DNA of 64,000 nucleotides, from contig NW_020654080.1 in assembly GCF_003589595.1 (NCBI RefSeq), positions 4,022,674-4,086,673 on the forward strand. Reading direction: 5' to 3'. A program made the translations under genes and the position numbers. This DNA comes from Hyposmocoma kahamanoa (Eukaryota > Arthropoda > Insecta > Lepidoptera > Cosmopterigidae). Below, in pieces: positions 1-10,512 of the stretch (positions are counted from its first letter, which is position 1; the number at the start of each line of letters is the position of its first letter). The notes under the pieces are model-generated. The model saw only the letters and a list, made by a program, of their open reading frames with translations, did not search any database and had not been told where the DNA came from.

Positions 1-50
1 ATGAAATTATTTTTATTGGTAACTAAATGAACCTGTTGCTATTCAAACGA

Positions 51-215
51 AAGTAAAAAAAAACATTTAACCGACTTCAACAATGGAGAAGGTTCTTAAT
101 TCGCATGTGTTTTTTTGTGTGAATGTTACGCGATAACTCCGACATTCGTGAACTGATTTTCATTATTATGTTTTTGTTGGAAAGGGGTAGGTACCTTCTG
201 TGTCATTGTCACACT
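51..215 (+). mobile_element. Family Y MITE-like repeat, 5' part
   Basis: Begins TTAACCGACTTCAACAATGG and continues through the family landmarks 'GTTACGCGATAACTCCGACA', 'TGTTGGAAAGGGG' and 'GGTACCTTC'. The same landmarks recur at 8209, 19103, 37839, 43797, 52180 and 54447. Only the first half is present; the TTGAGGTCGGTTTT end is missing. Noncoding. Confidence 0.7.
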
Positions 216-1912
216 ATAACAATTCGTGATTTTATGTTGACGGGTTATTACAACTGTTAAACGTACTAAATTTGTTTGTACGTTATTGTTAAGAACTTTA
301 GTTAGAGATGTAATATGAATTTCATGTCTATTTTCACCAACAGTTAATAACTACTACGTAGACGCGGAACTCTCTGCACTCAGACAAAACGTTACTAACA
401 AACGTACAAACTTGTACATAAAACCCGTCGCAACTGTATTGTTTCTCTCGACAAAGGCGCAAACTCCGTTACCGCATCGATTCTAACTTTGCTGCAACTG
501 CATCCTAGCTATAAATAAACTTTAGAATACGGTTGATGTCTTATGATCTACAACAATCCGTTAAAATTTGATTTAACATTCAGACCGTTTACAAAGAATT
601 TAATTAAACCTTTTAAAAGAAACATTATTGTTATTTGAATTGTCTTGTTGTAGACAGGATTATAGATAAGGTAGAAGGGTGTTTAGGTGGAGACCCAGAG
701 AAGGGTACAGAGACGTGAGTAGGCAAATGATGCGGGGGACTGTCATCATCTTTTACACTCGACATTGAGTAGATAGAGGTTGAAGAGAAGAAGAATTTTT
801 TTTAAAAAGCGTTTGTTGTCTATTAGGAGAATAGTTGCTTGTCTATCAAGAAGTGGACGTTTCAAATCCAACGGCACGTAAAAATCAGCAATGTTGAAGC
901 CTTCCCAGACCCCAAATAATTTTGTCTGTAAGCGGAGGTATATGATTTTGCTCAATGATTTCCAAAGTATCTATATCGATCCTCAGGGGTCCACTCCAAC
1001 CGAACTAATCACATTTGGGTAGCACTGTGTCAGCTGTCAAAAACACTTTTAAAGTTGAATCCATATTACAAAGGCAGGGGTCTACACAAAACGAAAAAAT
1101 TGGCTCGTGATAAAAAGGTTAGGAACCTCTGATCTAGCTCTTAATCGTGGCGCGGTTATCATGGCTAGGTTCCTCAATTATATAGTGTCTGCCAACAATG
1201 CGATAAGAAGGTCACAAAATGTTCGTGTAAATGTTAATTACCCATCACGCAATTTGCCGTTAAATCGAATTCATTTAAAGAGATCATCTACAACAGTTCA
1301 ATGTATCTAGTATTAATAGATACGTCTGACTCTGCAGACAGACTGCATTGAACATCAAAAACATCCTACGTAACCGCTTCTTTACAAACTTAATCCAGTC
1401 TTAAGTGGAAGGAGATAAAACACAATTTCAAGTCTACAGTACTAACAATCGTAGTACATGATCCGTTGCCTTGGCTAAGTTATCACACTACATTCGAAAC
1501 TTGACTCTACAACTTAGTGCATAAAACAGGTTTTAGTTTAATATGTTGTGTGAAATGGGTTCCAAGCCACATAGAGTTGTTACTTTAGTACTATTAAGGT
1601 CGTTTTTACTATGGCGCATTGTAATATCCGTTTGTAGTACGACAGAGTACTATCGTAGTAGTGAATGGGTGCATCGTTCGTTGCATATGCCTACTTATTC
1701 AATCTATGAATGAGTTTGTAGTATCGATTTTACTTGATATTTTTACGCCATTGGCGGTAAGTTCTTTAAATGTATTTAAGTTTTACTGTTTTTAATGTAG
1801 TTTTAGGGCATTGAAGTTATTAATTTACGGTTTTTGCTTGATTAGCGATGGGTTAGTGGCTTGGGATTGCTACTAACCAATTAAGGTTCCTTTCGTGTTA
1901 GTTTGTTTTAAC
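216..1912. other. AT-rich stretch without a recognised feature
   Basis: Two short open frames (746-955 on minus, 1107-1310 on plus) show no motif or family resemblance. I see no intact exon, repeat end or tRNA-like box. Confidence 0.5.
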
Positions 1913-2105
1913 GCTTCATCATTTTCCACCTATTTATACGTCCCACTGTTGGCCACAGGTTTCCTATCAGGCGAGGGTATAGGCTATAAACCGCCACGCT
2001 AGCTGACCCAATACGGATCGGGAACTTTACACGTTTTCGAGGGTTGTGAACCTTCAAACCTTCACCGAAAAGCTCATTGTAAATTTCAAATTGAATTTCG
2101 CACAT
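1913..2105 (-). mobile_element. RTE-derived lepidopteran repeat, 3' portion
   Basis: Carries the recognisable series CGTCCCACTGTTGG, CACAGG, TATCAGGCGAGGG, the 'CCAATACGG' block and GTAAATTTCAAATTG. Its left edge (CATCATTTTCC) reads as a decayed ATGATG-type 3' tail, typical of RTE elements, placing the element on the minus strand. Its 5' side is cut off by a family A SINE at 2106. Confidence 0.6.
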
Positions 2106-2277
2106 AAATCCTGTGTCGCGTTGGCCATGGACACACACACAGACAACCACAAATTACACCCAAACTCACGAGAGAATTAAATGTAGGCCATACAAATATT
2201 TCTCCCGACCCGGGAATCGAACCTGGGACCTCTGCGTGGCAGTCCGGCATGGTAACCGTTCGGCCACGGAGGCAGTT
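2106..2277 (-). mobile_element. Family A tRNA-derived SINE, near full length
   Basis: On the minus strand it starts CTGCCTCCGTGGCCGAACGG (pol III A-box-like) and has the B-box-like GGTTCGATTCCCGGG, followed by GGAGAAATATTTGTATGGCC and the body 'GTGTGTCCATGG'. The head resembles a class II tRNA (Ser/Leu-like), but no proper acceptor stem follows, so this is a SINE and not a tRNA gene. It abuts the RTE-derived repeat and probably inserted into it. Confidence 0.8.
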
Positions 2278-2289
2278 GTATTAGGCTGT

Positions 2290-3385
2290 TCTAACGCTTG
2301 ATTTTGTGACATTCTTTTAATTCTCGTCACGTGACGTCAGTCTGTAATATGCAGTTTGTTACAAGTACTATTCTGGGAATGCCTTTTGTTATAAAGCTGA
2401 TGTATTTAGTAGTGTTTTTTATGGTAAAGGCTATAAAGGTAATAGTAATATTACAGAGGCCGGGAGTAAGGGATTGCTGGACGAGTATGAGTTATAAGAC
2501 CGAGCGCCAGCGAAGCCTTGCATTAATACAAGCAATCCCCGTTCCCGCCGAGGCTTATATAGTAATTTTCTCAAACAATGTGAGGAAGTAATAGAAGGAA
2601 GTTAAAGAAAAGAAGATGTATAATAGAAAAAGTAAAAAAAAAGTTGATTAAAATTAAAAATAATATATATCATAGTATTTGCGGGCATTTTCGTTGTCTC
2701 TCTTTTCAATACAACTTATTTTCGCGACGAACATGGAAAAAATAAAAACAGAAATGAACGCACTTTAGTTTATTTCCGCCTTTTTTTTAAAAGCAAAATC
2801 ACGATGAAATTACGAACACTTGGCAGTTGGCTGTATGAGTTTTTCTTTTGCCTGTTTACATAATTCATTATTAGTAGGTAGATTTAAAAGTTTAGAGAAG
2901 TGGACATTAATAAATTAATAAAACTGAAACTAAATAAGATATAAAAAACCTTGTAGACCTCGTTTCGCTAATTCCACGTTTTAATAACTCTATTTCGTTG
3001 AAAATGTCGATTATGTTAGTTATAATAAGGAGGTCAGTATTGTTGTCAGTCATTACACGCTTTCAAAAGAAAGTGTAAGTAATGGCTACTTAACGTACAT
3101 AAATCACAATGTTGCTGTAGTAAATTGCAATCGTAACTGCATTAAATTGGAACAAATCGTTTCTTTGCATTGTTTTAAGTTTCTCATTAGTTTATTTGTC
3201 ACCGGAATAAATTTAAATACCGTATCGTTTGTACCTGTTCTTGTACTTGCAATATATTATGGTTATAAATGCTCATTAAAATTTTTAATCAATTTTAGAC
3301 ATGTCCTACAAATTTAAAATGTAATAATTAAACTAAATAATTATAATCCCGTCTGAAATCCGACATTCTAAGTCGCTTCCTATTA
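2290..3385. other. Unassigned AT-rich stretch with a weak inverted repeat
   Basis: At 2457-2551 an imperfect pair (GGCCGGGAGTAAGGGATTGC against the complement of AAGCAATCCCCGTTCCCGCC) brackets about 50 bp, as in a very small MITE. An open frame of 86 codons (2331-2591) overlaps it and shows no known domain. Nothing is recognised from 2600 to 3385. Confidence 0.35.
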
Positions 3386-3577
3386 GAAATGAAACTATTT
3401 TTCCGGATTTAAATCGCGTATATTTGTTTTTTCAAACAAACCGACGTTTATAGCCCTTTACAGGACCCATGGTCACGGTTGACTGAGGTGGTTCAGTCTT
3501 CAACCAGTTATGTCTAATGTCAATGCAAACCACCCTATTTTTTCACTATAGTTATTAATTAAATACCTTATTTTTAG
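3386..3577 (-). mobile_element. Penelope-like element 3' terminus
   Basis: Reads GAAACTATTTTTCCGGATTT, then CAAACAAACCGACGTTT, CCATGGTCACGGTTGACTGA and AACCAGTTATGTCTAAT, the reverse of the tail that follows the GIY-YIG coding remnant at 5014-5201. It ends abruptly where the S1 element begins, so S1 either truncated it or inserted at its edge. Confidence 0.75.
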
Positions 3578-3824
3578 CTCCTTGTGAAAGAGTTCTTTCA
3601 GTGAAGTACTGTCACCTTACTTATTTCTGCCGCCAAGCAGTAGTGTGACCATTATTGCGTTCTGGTTTGGAAGGGCAAGGGAGCTGGTGAAGTTACATGC
3701 ACATGGGATTTGTCAACGGCGCTGCGGCGCTGAGTGGTACTGCAACTGTTATGGACAAGCGTGTCGTTTACAATCAGGCGCACGACTTGTTTGTCCCGTC
3801 ACTTATTTTTTATAAAAAAAAAAA
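3578..3824 (+). mobile_element. S1 short interspersed repeat, internally deleted
   Basis: Begins AGCTCCTTGTGAAAGAGTTC and ends GTCCCGTCACTT...TATAAAAAAAAAAA. The block between 'GGGATTTGTCAACG' and 'GCTGAGTGGTACTGCAAC' (the GGTGACGGGCGCAGTGG segment of other copies) is missing. No coding capacity. Confidence 0.8.
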
Positions 3825-4224
3825 TTAGACATCAAATGACAGCAATCGTATCGAATTTTGACATTACTTTCATCGTAAAGCTGAAATTTGTGTAGTACGT
3901 ATGGGCTTCGGGAAAGTAGGCCTTTGCCCGGCAGTGGGTGATACAGAGCTGAAAATTACAAATGAAAAAAAAAATACAGGCGACTAATAAATAATAATAA
4001 ACTACGCAATTGCTAGACAAAAATAACAAAGTAAACAGTTTACTAGGTGTCGTCTATGAAATTACATAACAGACGTAAGTATGTTCACGTGCTATGATAA
4101 CAGCATGTCGGAAGTCCTTGTGCTTATCATATGTCATACAAATAACTAAGGCGTACGGGAGTGACTGGTATTATGATTAAGTGCTCACTTGGAGGTAATG
4201 AACAAAATTCCTTAAGAAACATAA
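3825..4224. other. Spacer, nothing recognised
   Basis: Low-complexity A/T runs; a 65-codon minus frame (3832-4029) has no recognisable motif. Confidence 0.4.
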
Positions 4225-4521
4225 GTTTTTTTCTATAATTTCGTGACGAGACGAACAAGTCGTGCCCTTAATGGTAAGCTACACGCCTGTCCACGACAGC
4301 TGCAGTGCCAGCTTTAACTTGCAAAGATCTGGAGCACTGCCACTGCGCCCGTCACTCTGAGACATAAGTTGACCAGTCCCATGTGCCTGTAATTTCACCA
4401 ACACCCTTACCCTTCAAAATCGGAACACAGTAAAGCTGACATTACTGTATGGCGGCAAAAATAGATAAGGTGGCAATACTTCCCTAGATGAACTCTTTCA
4501 CAAGGAGCTCTACTGCTACTA
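4225..4521 (-). mobile_element. S1 short interspersed repeat, nearly full length
   Basis: On the minus strand it runs from TAGTAGCAGTAGAGCTCC through the GGCGCAGTGGCAGTG block to the GTCTCGTCAC 3' end, then a degenerate A-rich tail. A few small deletions occur, for example in the 'CACTCAGAGC' part. Confidence 0.85.
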
Positions 4522-4619
4522 AAAATAATAAGTTTTCCTACAATCTACCCACGGTCCATCATTAAAGATTTTTTTTTTTCATAAATAATAACTACTGACA
4601 TTCGTGACAATCGATCGGT

Positions 4620-4990
4620 GGCATCTTTCAATCACAAACTAAAAGAGCACTTCCTGTCGAACGCGTTAGATAGTTAATCGGTAACATATTTGTAAACAAG
4701 TAATTTGTTATTATAATATATATTCTGCTTATGTATGTATTTATGTATATAAAGCTCATGTAAGTGTGTGTATGTTTGTCGTATGCATATTATGATCTCT
4801 TATATTTTATTCACATTTCAATTTGTTGTACAATAATTAGTGCCGCACACTATATTTTTGCACCAGGGCTAGGGTTGGCTGGACGAGATCTCTTATAGAG
4901 ATAAGTTCACGTTGGCATATGTCCATTGTAACGTGAGTTTCATGTGTTTTTTGTTTGTACAATAAAGAATATATTTAACTTTTTTTACTT
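4620..4990 (+). pseudogene. LINE (CR1/jockey-like) C-terminal end and 3' UTR
   Basis: At 4629-4675 one frame reads SFNHKLKEHFLSNALDS followed by a stop, matching the 'FK..LK.yll' ending common to CR1/jockey-type reverse transcriptases. Downstream, GGACGAGATCTCTTATAGAG, ATAAGTTCACG and the AATAAAG polyadenylation signal near 4962 form a 3' UTR type I associate with lepidopteran LINEs. A related short tail occurs at 12560-12650. All upstream coding sequence is absent. Family assignment within non-LTR elements is uncertain. Confidence 0.55.
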
Positions 4991-5013
4991 ATTACAAAAA
5001 GACACACGTTCGT

Positions 5014-5201
5014 GTACAATACAGTGGCTGACAAGAAAGATTGCCCAGGTCCTTGCAAAAGAAGTCCGTTATCTGCCCAGGATGCTGCGAGAGGCCATTG
5101 AAATTAAAAAACATCCTAATTTCAACAGGGAAGATGGTTTCTCCGTACCACCAGTTTGGGATCCAGTATTTCCTCTAATGAAAAATCCCAAACAGACATA
5201 A
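5014..5201 (+). pseudogene. Penelope-like element, C-terminal end of GIY-YIG nuclease domain
   Basis: The frame that ends at the TAA at 5199-5201 contains RMLREAIEIKKHPNFNRED and then PPVWDPVF. The signature 'REAIEI.KH..NFNRE(D)G......W' is the end of the GIY-YIG endonuclease that follows the reverse transcriptase in canonical Penelope-like elements. The reverse transcriptase and the catalytic GIY..YIG half are absent. In-frame sequence continues upstream to 4944, but this part reads as LINE tail and spacer and not as PLE protein, so the PLE copy is 5'-truncated near 5014. The stop codon leads straight into the PLE 3' UTR, which identifies all other copies of that UTR in the window as PLE-derived. 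Confidence 0.8.
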
Positions 5202-5547
5202 GACTGCAGTACTAATTAATATGTTTTAATTTATTCTAATTTCTATTAATAATTAATAATAAATTAAAGTTAATAAAAAATTCATTCAATAAAATAATTT
5301 GTAAAACTTAATGTAGCGTAAATTGGAATGTTTTCTTTGTAAAATTAAAAATAAGGTATTTAATTAATAACTATTGTAACTATATTGAAAAAATAGGGTG
5401 GTTTGCATCAATATTAGACATAACTGGTTGAAGACTGTACCACCTCAGTCAACCGTGACCATGGGACCTGTAAAGGGCCCGAAACGTCGGTTTGTTTGAA
5501 AAAACAAATATACGCGATTTAAATCCGGAAAAATAGTTTCATTCCTA
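5202..5547 (+). mobile_element. Penelope-like element 3' UTR and terminus
   Basis: AT-rich UTR (GACTGCAGTACTAATTAATA, then TAGCGTAAATTGGAATG) followed by the conserved tail: AGACATAACTGGTTGAAGAC, CAACCGTGACCATGGGACC, GTCGGTTTGTTTGAAAAAAC, CGCGATTTAAATCCGG and TAGTTTCATT. Nearly identical to 10580-10955. Confidence 0.85.
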
Positions 5548-6009
5548 AGAAAGATTGTACGTACACTTTAGTATTATACTGTGTCCTGTTTCTAAAGATA
5601 CAGCTTGTTTGATATGAAAAATAGATTAATGGAATTATAAATTGGTAAAAAATGTAAACAACCAAGTATGACCAAGATAAAACATGAAAAACATTGTTGT
5701 GTTGACAAAACGTCGGTTCAGATCCCCTTCTCGGGTGGGACAAAGCGGTCCTAAGTCAACTAGCACCACGCCTTCGCAAACGTGTCACGGCCGTGAATCG
5801 AACGGTTTACATTTTTTTTAATTTCACGATATTTTAGATGATGTCGCCCATCAACGCGAACGGCTCACTGTGAGAATACTTAATGTTCATACTTTCACGG
5901 CTTCGATGTATGGATCAGTTCCTAATACGAAATTTTGAGGTGGTTACGTTTAGTAAAAGTTTTTCTATGGAGTTCTTCTTTTGTATATAGCATTTGTTAT
6001 TAATTAATA
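5548..6009. other. Unassigned stretch with a degenerate B-box-like sequence
   Basis: At 5711-5730 ACGTCGGTTCAGATCCCC resembles a pol III B box in a decayed tRNA-derived SINE, but I cannot find a matching A box. The remainder shows nothing. Confidence 0.3.
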
Positions 6010-6069
6010 GTGTCGCTTACCACCAGGTGCATGACTTGTTCGTCCTGTCACTTATATTATAAAAAAAAT
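6010..6069 (+). mobile_element. S1 repeat, 3' fragment
   Basis: GTGTCGCTTACCACCAGGTG followed by GACTTGTTCGTCCTGTCACTT and TATTATAAAAAAAA: the last 60 bp of S1 only, a strongly 5'-truncated copy. Confidence 0.75.
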
Positions 6070-6621
6070 ATTTCCAGCGTTCTTTTATCAGGAAACTTTT
6101 TTACGAGTCTTCAAAACGTAACTCTTATATAGAATATCTTACAAATGTATAGTCGATAATCAACCTCATATTGTACTGAAACAAGTTTCCTTTTGTTTTA
6201 GGCACTTCTCTCTGTTCATCTGCACGTCATCAACATCATTTTACACCACCTGCCGCAACGGTTAGTATCTTTACTTTCATACTTTTTGAGTGGACTGTGA
6301 GACCAAACAGATATTTTTAGTCTGTTATATATTGTTTAAGTGCGCATGAATAGTCAGTTTCTATAAAATACTGATATTAAAGGTCATGTCAACAATTAAA
6401 CTGGCGAAATGACGTCAGTTACTTTTATTAGATCGATACCGTATTAGGAATGGAAATGTGGAGGTTTATAGTTATATACTTACGTCATTAAATGTCGCAC
6501 TTTCGATAATAAAATGGCGCAATTGAAAAAAATGGTATTTTTGGAAAAGTAAAAAAAAAGATACACATTATAAAAGTAATGTATAGTTTATTATTCCAGG
6601 TAGATTTTTGACATGTTTTAC
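6070..6621. other. Spacer, nothing recognised
   Basis: No repeat ends, coding motif or pol III box recognised. A 60-codon minus frame at 6488-6670 overlaps the 5' end of the next S1 copy and is only an antisense reading of it. Confidence 0.4.
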
Positions 6622-6929
6622 TAGCAGTAGAGCTCCTTGTGAAAGAGTTCGTCCAGGGATGTAGTGCCACCTTACCTGTTTCTGCCGCTAGGCAGTAATG
6701 TCAGCATTTCTGGGTTCCGGTTTTGAAGGGTAATGGTGCTGGTGAAATTGCAGGCACATGAGACTTGTCAACTTATGTCTCAAGGTGACGGGCGCAGTGG
6801 CAGTGCCACTCAGATCTTTGCGGCTTAAAGCTCTAAGAGGCACTGCAACTGTTATGGACAGGCGCGTAGCTTACCATCAGGCGCACTACCTGTTCGTCCC
6901 GTCACTTGATATTATATGAAAAAAAAAAA
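6622..6929 (+). mobile_element. S1 short interspersed repeat, full length
   Basis: One of the most complete copies: TAGCAGTAGAGCTCCTTGTG at the 5' end, GGTGCTGGTGAAATTGCAGG in the middle, GGTGACGGGCGCAGTGGCAG and GGCACTGCAACTGTTATGGA, then CGTCCCGTCACTTGATATTA and an A run. No A/B-box pair is obvious, so it may derive from a LINE 3' end and not from a tRNA. Function: a non-autonomous repeat, presumably mobilised by a LINE; inferred from the A tail and 5' truncations. Confidence 0.85.
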
Positions 6930-6969
6930 TAGCATGTCATATAAACATTTCAAAAAAGACCAACGATTC

Positions 6970-7268
6970 ATTTGAATTAGTTATCATTTATATTTATAAT
7001 TAAAAATCTGTTTTTCAAAAATGGTTTTTCGAATTTCATCTCTTTGTCACTTATCCTCGGTCTAGCCCGTTCGTCTTTAACTATTTTACTGTGGATATAT
7101 TGTTTTTTCAGTCAAGAAATTTAACCGAAGACCGTGTGTAAAAGCATTGATGCGATAAGTGTGTCAGAATCGTAGTTATTGCAAGACCTCTGTCAAAAAT
7201 CTGTTCGGGACAAGGTGTGAAGTAATTGTACATAAAATCAGTTAATTTCAGATACAGAAGTAAGATGT
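6970..7268. repeat. Diverged duplicated block, copy 1
   Basis: Shares ordered landmarks with 8085-8710: TTATAATTAAAAATCTGTTT, GAATTTCATC..TTTGTCACTTATCCT, ATATTGTTTTTTCAGTCA, GATCGTAGTTA-like text, CTCTGTCAAAAATCTGTT, TAATTGTACATAAAATCA and TTTCAGATACAGAAGTAAG. Copy 1 lacks the family Y insertion seen in copy 2. Confidence 0.65.
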
Positions 7269-7284
7269 AATATTATTTTACATA

Positions 7285-7453
7285 TTTTTTTATACCAACT
7301 GACGGGACGAACAACTAGTGTGTCGGTAAACTACACGCCTGTCCATAACAGTTGCAGTGCCACTCAGAGCTTTAAATCGCAAAAATCTGAGGGACACTAC
7401 CACTGTGCCCGTCAACATGAGACATACGTTGACGAGAGCTCTACTGCTACTAA
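7285..7453 (-). mobile_element. S1 repeat with an internal deletion
   Basis: Has the 3' end (GACGGGACGAACAAC reversed) and the 5' end (GTAGCAGTAGAGCTC), but about 130 bp between CATACGTTGACG and AGAGCTCTACTGC is lost. Confidence 0.8.
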
Positions 7454-8084
7454 ACAAGGGGTATATGGATGTCGATAAGTGCTGGAAAAGTTGTTTTAAA
7501 AAATAGAACAAATAAGCGTGACGATGCATGACATGACAATGCGTGATGATGCAAAAGAACTAATAAGCGTGACGATGAAATCTATGTCAAATTAAATAAA
7601 GTTCCATGATACTATTCACGCCAATCTCAATATTTGTCTATGAAAACCTTGTTTTCTTATCGATATGTGTCGATATTTATCTCGTTTGTAAATGATAACG
7701 ATATTATCGAATGTAAAATTTTACAATATTCACACGTTGTGAGACGGAATTGCTTGGTTATCTTAATTGTGACCTGAATCTTTTGTTATCATGTGTCGTC
7801 GATATAGTGCCCTTCATCAGGAAGTAGTGGTTTTATCTATAAACTATCGATATTGATAAATTATCTATAAACTATAATATTGATAAGTGGGGCCAGAACG
7901 GTGGCTTATGTTTACAATATTTTTTTCTATTTAATTTTGTTTGTTAGAAAAAAGAGCCGAAGTTTTTAAAAGGATAACGCTTTTGTCTGTGTAGTAAACG
8001 TCATTCTTATTCTAGCTAGCTTTTTTGACATGTTTATGACGTGAGCCCCACGTTTCTTTTGAATTGGTTGTACACTTTCCTTTT
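7454..8084. other. Spacer with two short local duplications
   Basis: A 16-bp direct repeat AATAAGCGTGACGATG occurs at 7511-7526 and 7562-7577. At 7833-7888 the unit TTATCTATAAACTATCGATATTGATAA is present twice in tandem with small differences. No coding or element ends recognised. Confidence 0.45.
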
Positions 8085-8710
8085 AAATTGGCTATGCAAG
8101 TGTTATTTATAATTGAAAATCTATTTTGACAGTCTTTCTGATATGACTTTTGGAATTTCATCAGTTTGTTACTTATCCTTTGTCGTACTTGTTCACCTTT
8201 AATTATTTTTAACCGATTTCTAAAAAGGAGGATTTTTTCAATTCGACTGTATTTTTTTATGTATGTTACGCGATAACTTTTGTGAACCTATTTTGATGAT
8301 TCTTTTTTGTTGGGAAGAGGGTACTTAAATATTGGTCCCATTTATTCAAATTTGAAGGAAATATTTCAGTTCTAAGACTGGCAAACTAGGAGATGAATCC
8401 GGTTCCGCGTACTTTCCGGTGACGGATTTCAATAAAACTTGGCAAATAAATGTAATTCCACGAATTTTTGAGGTCGGTTTTCATAAAAACATTGTAATTA
8501 TATTGTGTACATATTGTTTTTTTCGGTCACTAAATTTAATCAAAGACAGCGTGTAAAAACATTGTTGCATGTGAATGAGGCGATAGGTGTGTGTCAGGAT
8601 CGTAGTTAGTGCAAGGCTCTGGCCTCTGTCAAAAATCTGTTGGGGCAAATGTGTGAAATAATTGTACATAAAATCAAATACAGTTTAATTTCAGAAACAG
8701 AAGTAAGGTA
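8085..8710. repeat. Diverged duplicated block, copy 2, interrupted by family Y
   Basis: The two halves, 8085-8208 and 8483-8710, correspond in order to 6970-7268. The intervening 8209-8482 is a family Y element, absent from copy 1. Identity is low enough to suggest an old duplication or two copies of an unnamed repeat. Confidence 0.6.
8209..8482 (+). mobile_element. Family Y MITE-like repeat, full length
   Basis: From TTAACCGATTTCTAAAAAGG to TTTTTGAGGTCGGTTTT; the ends are roughly inverted copies of AAAACCGACYTCAAAAA. Internal landmarks: TGTTACGCGATAAC, TTGATGATTCTTTTTTGTTG, GGTTCCGCGTACTTTCCGG, AACTTGGCAAATAAATGTAA. The terminal inverted repeat suggests a MITE, but the family could equally be a conserved LINE 3' UTR. 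It sits inside the duplicated block above. Confidence 0.75.
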
Positions 8711-8712
8711 TA

Positions 8713-9097
8713 TCGCACTGCTAATACAATAGTATATTAACTCAAATAGTGTATTTTCTCAGAAAAACTAATTACTCGCTTCCCGTGAAAAAAATTAAAA
8801 TGTATGTATAGGTTATAGTTTATTGCATACAATTTCCTACTTGCCAAATATATTTAAACATAAAAGCGAAATAATAATTTTATATTTTTGAATAAGGACT
8901 ATTTTGGCCGGAACTAGCTAACATAAAGCGTGTCTCATTTTGAGTTAAGTAGATAGATATCTTTTAGTTGTTTCTTACAATGTTTTGTTGACGTGTAGAG
9001 ACTCAAATTTTACGTTCAATAATGATATAATCTTGAATTTCACATATTTTGAGTTACAACACTATTGTAATAGCAGTGCGGTATTATTTTAATAATA
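8713..9097. other. AT-rich spacer, nothing recognised
   Basis: No repeat landmark or open frame worth reporting. Confidence 0.4.
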
Positions 9098-9387
9098 TTT
9101 TTTTTTTATTTTCATGATACCAAGTGACAGGACGAACAAGTCGAGAGCCTGGTGATAAACGACACATCTGTCCATAAGAGTTACTCGAGAGCTTTAAATC
9201 GCAAAGATCTGAAGGGTACTATAAGTTGACAAGTCCATGTGCCTGTACTTTCACCAGCACCCTTACCCTTCAAAACCGTAACGTAGTAATGTTCACATTA
9301 CTGCTTGGCAGCAGCAATAGGCAAGGCAAGTACTGCCCAGTACTTGCCTGGACGAACTCATTCACAAGGAGATCTACTGCTACTAAA
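9098..9387 (-). mobile_element. S1 short interspersed repeat, nearly full length
   Basis: Minus-strand copy with a poly-T/poly-A tail at 9098-9108 and the 5' end at TAGTAGCAGTAGATCTCC. A short local duplication of 'AGTACTTGCC / CCAGTACTTGCC' lies at 9327-9352, and about 25 bp of the GGGCGCAGTGGCAGTG block is deleted. Confidence 0.85.
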
Positions 9388-9744
9388 ATATTATAGCATA
9401 TGTAATTTAAAACTATTATCTTTGGTAACCAATAGTGTAGGTATGTATGTGTTACTGTTTGGATTATTTGGAATACAATTCCCTACATGCAGACTTGTTT
9501 TCTGAACTTTATAATTTAGTTTTTTTGAAGATGAGAGCCAATACGCGTTATATGGGTGTGTACATACACATTCATGGAACATTCCATCGTTGATCTCTTT
9601 AGCACTTTGAAATAGAGAACAAGTACGCATTTATTTCTTATAAAATAAACAATTACTAATTTGCAACCAAAGGCCAATTGTCGTAAATTACCAGTGTCGT
9701 TAACTCGACGTCATCATCCCATAGCAATAATATACATTACAACT
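9388..9744. other. Spacer, nothing recognised
   Basis: Overlapping short frames on both strands (9305-9505, 9391-9630) are partly antisense to S1 and carry no motif. Confidence 0.35.
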
Positions 9745-9945
9745 GGGTGGCCCAACAGTTTGGTCCTGGACGTTGGATGAGAAGGTCCCGGGTTTGATTT
9801 CTGATAGCACTATTTTAGGAAATAAACTTTTCTAAAATTATTCTGGTCTGGAAGTTCTGGTGTTCTGGGTAATGCATCAGAGTGAATTCTCTGTCTAGAC
9901 CAGGAATTTGGTGTAGTTATCTGGTACATTGTTTTTATTAAATTT
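9745..9945 (+). mobile_element. Family U tRNA-derived SINE
   Basis: TGGGTGGCCCAACAGTTTGG (A-box-like) and GGTCCCGGGTTTGATTTC (B-box-like) are 35-40 bp apart, followed by a body with AGAGTGAATTC and a 3' part GGTGTAGTTATCTGGTACAT shared with 39661-39692. Confidence 0.6.
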
Positions 9946-10512
9946 AAAAAGAGAAGATGATTTGGAAAAGATTAATTTTCGGTATAGACGCACTTCGAAG
10001 CGCATTTAAAAAACGTATAAGCAGCAACGCAAAAGCGTACTATATGTATTACGTAGTATAACACCGTCTTATTGTCTGAGTTGTTAGTTCAGATGTCCAA
10101 ATGAATTTCGGAAAGGTGTACTATCAGATGTTTAATTTTTACTAGAGATTGGGTTTCAATTATTCTGGTACGCCACTGTTATACTTGCTTTTTTTTTTAA
10201 CATTAGAAATGTGGTAAACAAAAAGCGACGAAATGAATACCCTTAAATGCTGAGGGTATAAAAATCACATTTCTGAAATTATATAAAAATACTCAAACTC
10301 AAATTTTTAACCATAGTTTTTTTTACAAAACATTTGGCCGCCCCACTCGGGCCAGTACCGGATTTGTCCATCTTCAACGCACTTTAGCAATTGAAAGTTA
10401 TATAAACATAGTTCTAGAAGAGCTACTAACAATAACGTTGAACAGAAAATAATACACATTCAGCAATTTCAAACAATAACAAAAACACAACAATCAATAA
10501 ATATAGGATACG
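9946..10512. other. Spacer, nothing recognised
   Basis: AT-rich, no repeat ends or motifs seen. Confidence 0.4.
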
